Assembly: GCF_030548465.1 (NCBI RefSeq)
Contig: NZ_JAUOSF010000001.1
Location: forward strand, 310,001 to 374,000
Source of the DNA: Tamlana sp. 2_MG-2023
GTDB taxonomy: Bacteria; Bacteroidota; Bacteroidia; Flavobacteriales; Flavobacteriaceae
Direction of reading: 5' to 3'
Length of the DNA: 64,000 nucleotides
In this document: positions 20,801 to 28,472 of the stretch, piece by piece
Numbering within the stretch: position 1 is the stretch's first letter
Layout: each line of letters starts with the position of its first letter
The notes under the pieces: model-generated
The model's input: the letters and a program-made list of their open reading frames with translations, nothing else
What the model was told of the DNA's origin: nothing
The model's database searches: none
Translations under genes and position numbers: made by a program

Positions 20801-20907
20801 CTTTCGATTCTAATAGAATAGATATATCTAAATTTAATGATGGTTTCTACATTCTTAATGTAAATACAAAAAACAATAAAAACACTGCTAAGTTTTTAAA
20901 ATATTAG
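17875..20907 (+). CDS. Large secreted LamG-like domain protein with T9SS type A sorting domain
   Basis: A 1010-residue exported protein. A signal peptide (NLLPLLVCFAFFLNVNSQ) precedes a concanavalin/LamG-like region at about residues 30-260 (LMLWLRADAGVESS, VSSWLDQSGDNNDA, GDMCEIIVFDREINEAE, ISAKYG-like turn). Low-complexity beta-rich modules follow. The last ~80 residues form a type A sorting domain (LSVFYDTKTKDLVI, SISIYNSVGQEVL, DGFYILNVNTKN, ending KFLKY), which directs export by the type IX secretion system and cell-surface attachment. LamG-like folds often bind carbohydrate or mediate adhesion; which applies is not known. It is divergent from clpB. Confidence 0.88.
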   Translation: MSCPKNLLPLLVCFAFFLNVNSQTGPGGVGDGAANLMLWLRADAGVESSTGVDALNGENVSSWLDQSGDNNDAISVNAPSYETAQHNGYPAVHFTSVTSEYMNISDHSNLPSGSKDRTYIFVGEGSNSGSQNLLYHGNDVNDISTSGQRINLTNNTNEISVAVNGQRYGRTLPSSTALRVGAVVFPIGGSSSNEFVFYNNGGLVIPASLAGVTRTVNTNNIVAWLGANRVPSNYYNGDMCEIIVFDREINEAEFIIINNYVSAKYGTTLTDNDLYTQDDAANGNCDHNVAGIGRVDGSNLHTDSQGTGIVRINNASALSNGDYLFWGENTKDYSFSTNTSTYKEQLNSIWGVNKIGDLGTVTVTLDLSGIDLSGKQSCQNLEFVIDDDIDFSSPTTVYDLGSSPGTTVTITGVDFSNGDYFTLRYLDQIVWDGTSFFNGSGAGNVPNNTTDQCLKLTVKSGAPGTLSSHAYVREVEVESGGTLHVADGELLEVDNQVVVDGVIDLLGEAQLIQNHSSTTSNSGAGVLVKRQQGTNNLFSYNYWSAPVNTGGAWQIENLEDATGVINFSSSHDADASTSPITLSTRWLYKYNGLINTYTAWQKITATTSLFPGIGYSMKGSGTSDPEQEYVFKGTPNDGNYSISVTAGNEILIGNPYSSALNANQFIADNTSVIEGTLYFWEQATTNNSHYLVKYIGGYATYNSLMGTAAATADMSGLTSGTSFAAKGAPTGNIAVAQGFFVPIDNTGNIVFNNQQRIFAKESDASDAPIFYKNTNSKSAKTSNSTDLRPKMWLSFTDPNHFQSFLGLGYDSENGTTGYDKGYDGKLYEEKDNEMYWVLNDEKLVIQALSNINIEDELPVTIKVTDGGLYKFAISKMENVPEDLNVFLKDNYTNSYYNLKDETAELFLQKNSYEDQYVIAFQENNSLATEEYENQNLSVFYDTKTKDLVINNTNVLNDVQSISIYNSVGQEVLKLKTFDSNRIDISKFNDGFYILNVNTKNNKNTAKFLKY

Positions 20908-21086
20908 AGGCCTTCAGCGTTTTAATATTAGTGAAATAACTTTCGTATAATTTGTAAGATTAGCGAAATGAATTATAACTTAATTATAAAAAAGTATCCT
21001 AAATGTATATTTTTAGCTGCCGTTTTCTAGATGTAAGATTTATATAAGTTAACGACTTACTGTGAAATTAGAAAATAATATTCAAA

Positions 21087-21110
21087 TTTTCGCTTACGCG
21101 GAATTTTTTA
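21087..21110. repeat. Short imperfect palindrome, TTCGC-TTAC-GCGGAA type
   Basis: AAATTTTCGC and GCGGAATTT flank a 4-nt loop with one bulge. It is similar to the palindrome at 17522-17541 and may belong to the same family of short intergenic palindromic repeats. It lies just upstream of the ytxJ-like gene. Confidence 0.35.
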
Positions 21111-21122
21111 AAACGATTGATT

Positions 21123-21518
21123 ATGAGTTTATTAAATAAATTATTCGGGTCATCTGAAGGGAAAGAGAAAAAGGAAGAAAAGGTTTTACCATGGATTCCT
21201 TTAGTAAATGTGTCACAGTTAGATGAGATCGAGGAAAAATCTAAAACAAAGACACAGGTTATATTTAAACATTCTACAACCTGTGGAATTAGTAGGATGT
21301 CGATGAAGCAATTTGTTTCTGCATATGGTTTAACCGAGGACGATTTAGATTTATACTATCTAGATTTATTAAATTATAGAGAAGTGTCTAACGAAACAGG
21401 TTACAAGTTTCAGGTGCGTCATGAATCACCACAGCTGTTAGTGATTAAAAATGGGGAAGTGGTGGCTCATGAATCTCATGGCGCGATTAGCAGTGTTGAT
21501 TTAGGAGCTTTTGTCTAA
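21123..21518 (+). CDS. ytxJ: YtxJ-family bacillithiol system redox-active protein
   Basis: A 131-residue thioredoxin-fold protein. VIFKHSTTCGISRMSMKQF gives the single active-site cysteine and the xSxM pattern of the YtxJ family, and RHESPQLLVIKNG gives the cis-proline region. Family members are predicted monothiol bacilliredoxins that remove bacillithiol from oxidised proteins, which implies that this organism makes bacillithiol. The ATG at 21123 is preferred over the in-frame TTG at 21117. The gene ends 12 bp before the next one. Confidence 0.9.
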   Translation: MSLLNKLFGSSEGKEKKEEKVLPWIPLVNVSQLDEIEEKSKTKTQVIFKHSTTCGISRMSMKQFVSAYGLTEDDLDLYYLDLLNYREVSNETGYKFQVRHESPQLLVIKNGEVVAHESHGAISSVDLGAFV

Positions 21519-21530
21519 TTCATAGGAACT

Positions 21531-21944
21531 ATGGCCGCAGAATCTCAATATATTTTTGTTTACGGAACCTTGTTAAAGGATGTAGATAATAATAAGTCTA
21601 AATTCTTGGCTATGTATTCTGAGTTAGTTGGTAGCGGTTATTTTCATGGTAAGCTGTATCGCATTTCTTGGTTCCCGGGGGCTGTTGAAAGTAAAAACGA
21701 CACTGATAAGGTCTACGGTTCCCTTTTTAAGATTTACGATTTTGATATTGTTTTTAAGGCATTAGACGCCTATGAAGGTATTGATATGAATTCCCGTGAA
21801 CCTAATTTGTTTGAAAGAAGCGTAGTACCAATATATATTGAAGATGGTTCTGTGGTGAAGGCTTGGGTATATTTTTATAACCATAGCGTTGAAGACCTAG
21901 AGCAAATTGTCTCTGGTGATTTTCTTAAAAATTGTGGGAAATAA
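21531..21944 (+). CDS. Gamma-glutamylcyclotransferase-like (GGCT/AIG2 fold) protein
   Basis: A 137-residue protein beginning YIFVYGTLLKD, the nucleotide-like YGTL signature of the GGCT fold. Continuing motifs are GKLYRISWFPGAV and VYGSLFKI, and a catalytic-type Glu sits in ALDAYEGID. Members remove gamma-glutamyl groups as 5-oxoproline or handle related amines. A link to the 5-oxoprolinase genes at 4.4 kb is tempting but speculative. It is probably cotranscribed with ytxJ. Confidence 0.88.
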   Translation: MAAESQYIFVYGTLLKDVDNNKSKFLAMYSELVGSGYFHGKLYRISWFPGAVESKNDTDKVYGSLFKIYDFDIVFKALDAYEGIDMNSREPNLFERSVVPIYIEDGSVVKAWVYFYNHSVEDLEQIVSGDFLKNCGK

Positions 21945-21974
21945 AAAGACTGTCTGTAAAGTAAATACTTCGTC

Positions 21975-22068
21975 AACCTGAACTTGATTCACTGCTTTGA
22001 ATCTTCGATTTCAGGTTCTCTTAAAGATAAGACATCAATACGATCAGATTCTGAAACACCTTCAGAAT
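21975..22068. repeat. REP-like nested palindromes
   Basis: AACCTGAA (21975-21982) pairs with TTCAGGTT (22010-22017) and encloses GATTCA-CTGCTT-TGAATC (21986-22003). A second palindrome, ATTCTGAA-ACACC-TTCAGAAT, follows at 22048-22068. Sequences of the form AACCTGAACTTG...TTCAGGTT recur between genes in many flavobacteria, so this is probably a degenerate copy of that repeat. Confidence 0.5.
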
Positions 22069-22076
22069 AAAGTGCA

Positions 22077-22115
22077 AAAAAAGGCTATTCAGTAATTTAT
22101 GAATAGCCTTTTTTT
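22077..22115. terminator. Bidirectional terminator between the GGCT-like gene and fahA
   Basis: AAAAAAGGCTATTC and GAATAGCCTTTTTT pair perfectly around a 10-nt loop, with A and T runs on both sides. Confidence 0.92.
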
Positions 22116-22147
22116 AATATGATTTATGCCTGTTTAAAACACAAAAT

Positions 22148-23434
22148 CTATTTTTTCTTCTTGTAAACAGGAAGTAGTTTTGTAGAAACTTCTCCAAAAC
22201 CAATTCTAGTGCCGTCTTTTTCACAGTGTCCACGCATGATAACGGTATCATTATCATTAATGTATTTTCTAGTACTGCCGTCTTTCATTTTTAATGGTTT
22301 TTCGCCATTTTTAGTGAGTTCTAACATAGAGCCAAAACTGTCTTCCGAAGGGCCAGAAATAGTTCCACTACCCATCATATCACCTGAATTAATAGGGCAA
22401 CCGTTAATGGTGTGGTGTGCTAACTGCTGTACCATATTCCAATACATATATTTGAAATTGGATTTACTAACTACAGTTTCTTTAGCACCTTTAGGTTGAA
22501 TCGCCACTTCTAAATTAATATCGTAACTCTTCTTTCCTTCGTATTTTAAATAATCTAATTGTGGCTTAATAGGTTTCGGACTCTCAACACGGTAAGGTTC
22601 CAAGGCATCCAAAGTGACAATCCATGGTGATATTGAAGAAGCGAAGTTCTTTGCTAAAAATGGTCCTAATGGAATGTATTCCCACTTTTGAATGTCTCTA
22701 GCGCTCCAATCGTTGAATAAAACCAATCCGAAAATATATTCTTCAGCTTCCTTCGTTGGAATCGATTCACCTAAATCGTTGGCATCTGTTGTGATAAAAG
22801 CCATTTCTAATTCAAAATCTACCGAATTACTCGCAGCTAAAATAGGTTGGTCAGAGCCTTCTGGTAGTATTTGTCCTTTGGGTCTGTGTACAGGAATCCC
22901 AGACGGAATGATAGAAGAACTTCTACCGTGATATCCAATAGGAATATGTAGCCAGTTTGGTAATAACGCATGATCTTGATCTCTAAACATTAAACCTACG
23001 TTCGTAGCGTGCTCCATGCTTGAGTAAAAATCGGTGTAATCGCCAATTTGAACAGGCAATTGCATTTCAATCTCATCCAATCTAAAAAGAATGGTTTCCT
23101 TATGTTTCGAGTTGTTTTTAAGCGTGTCATTTTCAGCATCAAAAACTTCAGCAATTCTGTTTCTTACAGCACGCCATGTTTTTCTGCCGTCGGCAATAAA
23201 ATCATTTAAAGAATCTTGTAGAAAGATATCATCGGTTAAAGGGATATCACTAAAATATCCTAATTGATGTAAAGCCCCTAAATCTATTGCGGTATCACCA
23301 ATTCGGGTACCTATAGTAATGATGTCGTCGCGTGTTAAAAACACACCAAACGGAATATTCTGAATTGGGAAATCGGAATTTTTATCTACGTGTAACCACG
23401 ATTTTCTATCTGGGTTGTTAGCTGTTAATGGCAT
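22148..23434 (-). CDS. fahA: Fumarylacetoacetase
   Basis: A 428-residue FAH protein of normal length. The N-terminal SH3-like domain contains NIPFGVFLTRDD, and the C-terminal catalytic domain contains YTDFYSSMEHATNVG, YHGRSSSIIPSG, VDFELEMAFI (metal ligands) and FNDWSARDIQKWEYIPLGP. GTISGPSEDSFGSMLEL completes the active-site region. It hydrolyses fumarylacetoacetate to fumarate and acetoacetate, the last step of tyrosine catabolism. The gene is divergent from glyA. Confidence 0.97.
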   Translation of the reverse strand: MPLTANNPDRKSWLHVDKNSDFPIQNIPFGVFLTRDDIITIGTRIGDTAIDLGALHQLGYFSDIPLTDDIFLQDSLNDFIADGRKTWRAVRNRIAEVFDAENDTLKNNSKHKETILFRLDEIEMQLPVQIGDYTDFYSSMEHATNVGLMFRDQDHALLPNWLHIPIGYHGRSSSIIPSGIPVHRPKGQILPEGSDQPILAASNSVDFELEMAFITTDANDLGESIPTKEAEEYIFGLVLFNDWSARDIQKWEYIPLGPFLAKNFASSISPWIVTLDALEPYRVESPKPIKPQLDYLKYEGKKSYDINLEVAIQPKGAKETVVSKSNFKYMYWNMVQQLAHHTINGCPINSGDMMGSGTISGPSEDSFGSMLELTKNGEKPLKMKDGSTRKYINDNDTVIMRGHCEKDGTRIGFGEVSTKLLPVYKKKK

Positions 23435-23633
23435 AACCTAATTTTTTAAATGTTATTGTATTCTTATCAAACCTACACATTTTTTTTATTTTAAAAGGAA
23501 AAATTGAATAAAATATAAGTAAGCTTTAACAGTTAATAAGATGTTTAAAAACTTACAAGTAAATCTATGTTTTTTAATGCTTTTAACTATCTATTTGCTA
23601 TTTTTGCCGAACATTTAATCAGAATATAATTTT

Positions 23634-24905
23634 ATGCAACGCGACGAACAAATTTTTGAACTTATTCAAGCTGAAAAAGAACGCCAATTACATGGTTTAG
23701 AACTTATTGCATCAGAAAACTTTGTAAGCCCACAAGTGATGGAAGCTGCAGGATCTGTGCTAACTAACAAATACGCCGAAGGGTATCCTGGAAAGCGTTA
23801 TTATGGAGGTTGTGAAGTTGTTGATGAAGTAGAACAAATTGCAATAGATCGTGCTAAGGCACTATTCGGAGCGGCATATGTAAATGTGCAACCGCACTCT
23901 GGAAGTCAAGCAAACACAGCCGTTTATCACGCTTGTTTAAATCCAGGTGATAAGATATTAGGTTTCGATTTATCTCACGGTGGTCACCTAACTCACGGTT
24001 CGCCAGTAAACTTTTCTGGTAAACTTTATAACCCTGTGTTTTACGGTGTAGAACAAGAAACAGGTGTTTTAAACTATGATAAAATTCAAGAGATTGCAAC
24101 TAAAGAGCAGCCAAAATTAATTATTGCTGGTGCTTCTGCTTACTCTCGTGATATCGATTTTAAACGTTTTAGAGTGATTGCTGATAGCGTTGGTGCTATT
24201 TTAATGGCAGATATTTCACACCCTGCAGGACTTATTGCTAAAGGTATTTTAAATGATCCTTTACCACACTGTCATATTGTAACAACAACAACGCACAAGA
24301 CTTTAAGAGGTCCTAGAGGTGGAATGATTATGATGGGGCAAGATTTTGATAACCCTTTCGGAATTACACTTAAAAACGGAAACTTACGTAAAATGTCTTC
24401 TTTATTAGATTCTGCGGTTTTCCCAGGAAATCAAGGTGGACCATTAGAGCACATCATCGCTGCTAAAGCAATTGCTTTTGGTGAAGCTTTAACAGACGAT
24501 TTTTTACACTACCAATTACAAGTGAAGCAAAATGCTGCAACTCTTGCTGATGGTTTAGTGGCTAAAGATTATAAAATCATTTCAGACGGAACAGATAACC
24601 ACTGTATGTTGATTGATTTACGTAATAAAAACTTATCTGGTAAAGATGCTGAACAAGCTTTAGTAAAAGCTGATATTACCGTAAACAAAAACATGGTGCC
24701 TTTTGATGATAAGTCACCATTTGTAACTTCAGGTATTCGATTAGGAACTGCTGCAGTAACATCACGTGGTTTAAAAGAAGAAGACATGAAAGTTATTGTT
24801 GAATTAATTGATGAAGTGATCACCAATTTTGAAGATGAAGCGGTTTTAGAAGCTGTAAAAGTAAAGGTAAATGACATGATGAAGGATCAGCCTTTATTCG
24901 TGTAA
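23634..24905 (+). CDS. glyA: Serine hydroxymethyltransferase
   Basis: A 423-residue SHMT with [15 protein letters not shown] at the N-terminus, [16 protein letters not shown], and the PLP-binding lysine in [16 protein letters not shown]. It interconverts serine and glycine with tetrahydrofolate and supplies one-carbon units. A candidate -7 box TATTTTTG (23599-23606) lies 27 bp upstream of the ATG. A hairpin terminator follows the gene. Confidence 0.98.
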   Translation: MQRDEQIFELIQAEKERQLHGLELIASENFVSPQVMEAAGSVLTNKYAEGYPGKRYYGGCEVVDEVEQIAIDRAKALFGAAYVNVQPHSGSQANTAVYHACLNPGDKILGFDLSHGGHLTHGSPVNFSGKLYNPVFYGVEQETGVLNYDKIQEIATKEQPKLIIAGASAYSRDIDFKRFRVIADSVGAILMADISHPAGLIAKGILNDPLPHCHIVTTTTHKTLRGPRGGMIMMGQDFDNPFGITLKNGNLRKMSSLLDSAVFPGNQGGPLEHIIAAKAIAFGEALTDDFLHYQLQVKQNAATLADGLVAKDYKIISDGTDNHCMLIDLRNKNLSGKDAEQALVKADITVNKNMVPFDDKSPFVTSGIRLGTAAVTSRGLKEEDMKVIVELIDEVITNFEDEAVLEAVKVKVNDMMKDQPLFV

Positions 24906-24955
24906 TGCACTTTAAAATATAATAATAGAGCTTGAATATTTTTTGAGCTGATAAT

Positions 24956-24985
24956 AAAAAATCCTGCGTGAAGCAGGATTTTTTT
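24956..24985 (+). terminator. Terminator of glyA
   Basis: AAATCCTGC-GTGAA-GCAGGATTT followed by a T run. Confidence 0.92.
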
Positions 24986-25049
24986 GTTTTACAAAGTGTG
25001 CGTCTTTTTCATTGTGAACTGATATATATCATGTTTTTAACGAAAAGCC

Positions 25050-25067
25050 TATCGTAAATTTGCGATA
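25050..25067 (+). promoter_or_regulatory. Predicted ArsR operator wrapped around the -7 box
   Basis: TATCG-N8-CGATA, where the 8-bp spacer is exactly TAAATTTG, a match to the Bacteroidota -7 element. It is 21 bp upstream of the arsR ATG. A repressor bound here would block the promoter, so autorepression is inferred. The same TATCG-N8-CGAT layout recurs at 25411. Confidence 0.75.
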
Positions 25068-25088
25068 AGCAATAAGAAGTAGTCTGTG

Positions 25089-25394
25089 ATGCAAAGAAGT
25101 TTAGAATCCATAGTGTACGAAGATGAAACAGTGAGCTTAGCGAAATTCGCTAAAGCTTTAAGTCACCCTACGCGATTGGCTATTTTGAAACATTTAGAAA
25201 ATCAATCGTGTTGTTTTACTGGTGATTTAGTTGAAGTTTTTCCCTTGGCTCAATCTACAATTTCTCAGCATCTTAAGGAGTTAAAGAATGCTGGCCTTAT
25301 TCAAGGTGAATTAAAACCTCCTAAAATAAAATATTGTATTAATAAAGAAAATTGGAGTCTTGCTCAAATGTTGTTTAAGCAATTTTTCGATTAA
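25089..25394 (+). CDS. arsR: ArsR-family metalloregulator
   Basis: A 101-residue winged-helix repressor. FAKALSHPTRLAILKHLEN leads into the HTH with LAQSTISQHLKELKNAGLI. Adjacent cysteines at positions 41-42 (NQSCCFTGDLV) lie where ArsR proteins bind As(III), and another cysteine sits in the beta wing (KIKYCINK). The start is taken at the ATG at 25089, one codon after an in-frame GTG. It heads a six-gene operon for thiol chemistry and efflux and is the presumed regulator. Confidence 0.9.
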   Translation: MQRSLESIVYEDETVSLAKFAKALSHPTRLAILKHLENQSCCFTGDLVEVFPLAQSTISQHLKELKNAGLIQGELKPPKIKYCINKENWSLAQMLFKQFFD

Positions 25395-25410
25395 TATATT
25401 TTAATAACAT

Positions 25411-25428
25411 TATCGCTTATTGGCGATT
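25411..25428 (+). promoter_or_regulatory. Second predicted ArsR operator, upstream of the thioredoxin-like gene
   Basis: TATCG-N8-CGATT has the same half-sites and the same 8-bp spacing as the operator at 25050. It lies between arsR and the next gene, 17 bp before its ATG. This suggests a second control point inside the operon. Confidence 0.55.
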
Positions 25429-25444
25429 AACAAATTTTAAAATC

Positions 25445-25681
25445 ATGAGTAAATCAATTAAAATATTAGGCACTGGTTGTCCAAAATGTCAAACTATGAC
25501 AGGTGTCGTAAAAACCGTAGTTCAAGAGAATAATATTGATGCAACCATAGAGAAAGTTGAAGACATCATGGAAATTATGAAGTTCAATGTCATGTCAACA
25601 CCAGCATTGGTTATAGATGACGTGGTTACAATTAAAGGGAGAGTGCCTTCAAAAACTGAAGTATTAGAACTTTTAAATTAA
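25445..25681 (+). CDS. Small thioredoxin-like protein (TM0996/MTH895 type), candidate ArsE
   Basis: A 78-residue redox domain with the active site TGCPKCQTM (Cys12, Cys15) and a cis-proline in MSTPALVIDD. This is the minimal glutaredoxin-like family often found beside ArsP/ArsG-type permeases. In Shewanella, ArsE and ArsF were described as acting on nitrophenyl arsenicals and ArsG as the efflux permease. Calling this protein ArsE rests on its position with arsF and arsG. Confidence 0.82.
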   Translation: MSKSIKILGTGCPKCQTMTGVVKTVVQENNIDATIEKVEDIMEIMKFNVMSTPALVIDDVVTIKGRVPSKTEVLELLN

Positions 25682-25688
25682 AATAATC

Positions 25689-26087
25689 ATGCATTATAAA
25701 ATTCAAGCTTCTTCGGTATCGAAGCAGGATGCTGAAATTGATATTAAAGAGTCAAAAATTAAATTTGGTACCACATCAAAAACTGCTGACATTTTACCAA
25801 ACCCAGCAGAATTGTTTCTTGGAGCGTTTGCGGCTTGTATGTTAAAAAATGTAGAACGTTTTTCTTCAATGATGAAATTTAGTTATACCAAGGCAGCACT
25901 TGAAGTGAGTGCTAAACGGCTGGAAAATCCGCCAAGAATGGATGATATTATTTACAATTTAGTCATTCACAGTAGTGATGAGAAACTGAATACAGACCTC
26001 TTAAAAAAGAATCTTGAGAAACATGGTACCATATACAATACAGTGAAATTATCTTCATCGATTTCTGGACAAGTAAATAAATTATAA
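25689..26087 (+). CDS. OsmC/Ohr-family peroxiredoxin-like protein
   Basis: A 132-residue OsmC-fold protein. The N-terminal cysteine position of the family is not obvious, but AELFLGAFAACMLKNVERF carries the conserved central-helix cysteine. YNTVKLSSSISGQVN is the C-terminal family end. OsmC/Ohr proteins reduce organic hydroperoxides using two cysteines; only one classical position is clear, so activity is uncertain. It ends 1 bp before the permease start and is clearly part of the ars operon. Confidence 0.85.
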   Translation: MHYKIQASSVSKQDAEIDIKESKIKFGTTSKTADILPNPAELFLGAFAACMLKNVERFSSMMKFSYTKAALEVSAKRLENPPRMDDIIYNLVIHSSDEKLNTDLLKKNLEKHGTIYNTVKLSSSISGQVNKL

Positions 26088-26088
26088 A

Positions 26089-27063
26089 ATGTTTCAATGG
26101 TTACAAAATTTTGCTGATTGGCTTATATATTCGGCTTTTAATATAGGTGCAGAAACACATTTAGGAACTGCTTTGAATTTTTTTGTGTTTGACACCATAA
26201 AAATTCTTATCCTATTGTTTCTTGTAGTGTTTATAATGGGTATTGTAAATACTTATTTCCCTATTGAAAAGCTAAAAAACTATCTAAATAAAAAGAAGCT
26301 TTACGGCCTAGAATATTTTTTGTCTTCAATTTTTGGAGCCATTACACCGTTTTGTTCTTGCTCGTCAGTACCTTTATTTATTGGGTTTGTGCAAGGCGGG
26401 ATTCCTTTAGGGGTTACTTTTTCTTTTCTAATAACATCCCCATTAGTAAACGAAGTTGCTATAGCCATGTTTCTAGGGATGTTTGGTTTAAAGGCTACTT
26501 TAATTTATGTAGGATCTGGTGTTTTATTAGGAACTCTAGGCGGGTGGGTTCTTGGGAAGTTTAAGTTAGAACCTCTACTATCCGATTGGGTTAAAAAGAT
26601 TCTTGATAATAAACTGAATCAAGCGGCCTATAAGGAAGAAAATAGAACGTTTACCCAAAGACTACCTGAAATAGTTAACGGAGCTTGGGATATTGTCAAA
26701 AATGTATTAGTGTATGTTATTATAGGTATTGCCATTGGTGCAGCTATGCATGGTTATGTGCCTGAAAACTTTTTTAATCAGTATTTAGGAGGTGGAGAAT
26801 GGTGGACGGTTCCGCTTGCGGTAATCATAGCAGTACCCATGTATGCCAATGCGGCTGGAATTGTTCCGGTTATTCAGGTTTTTGTGGCTAAAGGTGTGCC
26901 ATTAGGTACCGCCATCGCTTTTATGATGGCGACTGTAGGTTTATCAATTCCTGAAGCTACTTTACTTAAAAAAGTAATGTCGTTAAAATTAATTGCCATC
27001 TTTTTTGCTGTGGTAACACTCTGTATTATCATTTCTGGATATGTATTCAATCTCATATTATAA
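26089..27063 (+). CDS. ArsP/YraQ-type permease (DUF318)
   Basis: A 324-residue membrane protein with about eight to ten hydrophobic segments in two blocks separated by a charged loop near residue 165-200. The signature cysteines are in TPFCSCSSVPLFIGF, followed by GIPLGVTFSFLITSPLVNE. The second half has the matching PMYANAAGIVPVIQ and GVPLGTAIAFMMATVGLS. Members include ArsP, which exports trivalent organoarsenicals. The substrate here is inferred from the operon. Its partner proteins are the thioredoxin-like and OsmC genes upstream. Confidence 0.9.
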   Translation: MFQWLQNFADWLIYSAFNIGAETHLGTALNFFVFDTIKILILLFLVVFIMGIVNTYFPIEKLKNYLNKKKLYGLEYFLSSIFGAITPFCSCSSVPLFIGFVQGGIPLGVTFSFLITSPLVNEVAIAMFLGMFGLKATLIYVGSGVLLGTLGGWVLGKFKLEPLLSDWVKKILDNKLNQAAYKEENRTFTQRLPEIVNGAWDIVKNVLVYVIIGIAIGAAMHGYVPENFFNQYLGGGEWWTVPLAVIIAVPMYANAAGIVPVIQVFVAKGVPLGTAIAFMMATVGLSIPEATLLKKVMSLKLIAIFFAVVTLCIIISGYVFNLIL

Positions 27064-27083
27064 CCCCATAATCATTTAAACTC

Positions 27084-27524
27084 ATGTATAAGAATATCAA
27101 AATTTTAGTAGTTTTAGCTCTCGGATTCTTTTTATCAGCTTGCAACCATCAGCCTAAAAAAGAACTAACTTCATTAGATCAATCGGTTTCAAAAATTGAA
27201 GTGATTGATTTTCATTCTACAAATAGATGTATGACCTGTAATGCTATTGAAGCGAATACGAGATATACATTAAACACTTATTTTTCAAAAGCGCTTCAAG
27301 AAGATAAAATTGAATTGAAAGTTATAAATATAGACGATGAAATTAATAGTAATATTGTTAATAAATTTGAAGCTTCTGGAACTTCTTTGTTTTTAAACGT
27401 CATAATAAACGGAAAGGAAGCACAAATGGATTTAACGCAATTTGCTTTTATGAATGGTAACGATCAAGCTGATTTTTCAAAAGGCTTAAAAGCAAAAATT
27501 GATGCTGAACTAAAAAAGCTTTAA
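27084..27524 (+). CDS. arsF: ArsF-like lipoprotein with thioredoxin CxxC motif
   Basis: A 146-residue protein with a lipobox (FFLSAC, Cys20) and a CxxC pair, Cys49-Met-Thr-Cys52, in STNRCMTCNAIE, so it is an envelope-anchored thioredoxin-like domain. It matches the proteins annotated as the ArsF subunit of a nitrophenyl-arsenical reductase system. It is immediately followed by arsG: the two stop/start codons abut with no spacer. Family assignment comes from the motif, length and gene order. Confidence 0.8.
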   Translation: MYKNIKILVVLALGFFLSACNHQPKKELTSLDQSVSKIEVIDFHSTNRCMTCNAIEANTRYTLNTYFSKALQEDKIELKVINIDDEINSNIVNKFEASGTSLFLNVIINGKEAQMDLTQFAFMNGNDQADFSKGLKAKIDAELKKL

Positions 27525-28226
27525 ATGGATTTTTTGCAATCGCTTTTAGAGCACTATAATAGCCCGGTTTTTTCAGCATTAATACTCGGACTAATGACAG
27601 CCATTAGTCCGTGTCCTCTAGCAACCAATATTACCGCGACAGCATTTATTTCTAAAAACATTTCAAGTAAACGAAAAGTCTTTTTAAGCGGATTAATGTA
27701 TTCTTTAGGAAGAGGGTTTAGTTATACTGCCATAGGTTTAATACTTTATTTTGGAGCGAGTAAGTTTCAAATAGCACGATTTTTTAACCAGAATGGTGAA
27801 AAGTTTTTAGGGCCGCTACTAATTATAATTGGTTTAATTATGCTTAATATTATCAAGCTACATTTTTTAGGTAAATCCAATTTTCTAGAAAAATTATCTG
27901 AAAAGTTTAAGGATAAAGGGCTGCTAGGAGCGTTTGTTATAGGTGTAATTTTTGCTCTAGCGTTTTGTCCATATAGCGGAGCTTTATTTTTTGGAATGCT
28001 TATACCAATGACTATAGCATCTGTAGATGGCTTGTATTTGCCTGTAGTATTTGCATTTGGCACCGGTTTACCTGTTATACTTTTTACATATCTTTTGGCT
28101 TTTGCAGCAGGGAAAATTGGTGTGTTTTACGAGAAAATAGCAAAAATAGAATCAGTAATGCGTGTTATTGCAGGTGTGGTTTTTATAATCACAGGGGTCT
28201 ATTATATGTTTATATTTTTTATCTAA
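27525..28226 (+). CDS. arsG: ArsG-like aromatic arsenical efflux permease
   Basis: A 233-residue protein with six to seven membrane segments of the DsbD/CcdA-like fold. Cysteine-proline motifs sit in the first and fourth segments: AISPCPLATNITATAF and ALAFCPYSGALFFG. These two cysteines could be redox partners of ArsF or a metalloid site. ArsG exports trivalent aminobenzene arsenicals in Shewanella; the specificity here is inferred from arsF and arsR. Last gene of the operon; no hairpin terminator is visible after it. Confidence 0.82.
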   Translation: MDFLQSLLEHYNSPVFSALILGLMTAISPCPLATNITATAFISKNISSKRKVFLSGLMYSLGRGFSYTAIGLILYFGASKFQIARFFNQNGEKFLGPLLIIIGLIMLNIIKLHFLGKSNFLEKLSEKFKDKGLLGAFVIGVIFALAFCPYSGALFFGMLIPMTIASVDGLYLPVVFAFGTGLPVILFTYLLAFAAGKIGVFYEKIAKIESVMRVIAGVVFIITGVYYMFIFFI

Positions 28227-28265
28227 TTGAATAACAATATTTAGAGAGTCGTTATCCTTTGTTTT

Positions 28266-28421
28266 ATGAGATTTAATAAAAATACTCTAATCAGAATAGG
28301 TAAACTGTTTCTTATTTTATGGTGTATTACTGGAATGCTAGTTAACGGATTATGTATATGGAACGTAGTGTGTAAAAAGGGAATATTTTTAAGGATAAAA
28401 TTTAGCGGACTCGGAAAATAA
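28266..28421 (+). CDS. Possible 51-residue membrane peptide
   Basis: An ATG-initiated frame of 51 codons 39 bp after arsG. It has a basic N-terminus (MRFNKNTLIRIGK), one hydrophobic helix (LFLILWCITGMLVNGLCIW) and a basic end. That layout fits a small inner-membrane protein, but a frame this short in AT-rich DNA may be chance. No family is recognised. Confidence 0.25.
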   Translation: MRFNKNTLIRIGKLFLILWCITGMLVNGLCIWNVVCKKGIFLRIKFSGLGK

Positions 28422-28472
28422 GAAAAAAACTCTGGAGAAGTCTAATTTAGCTATGTTTTACACATGGTGTTA

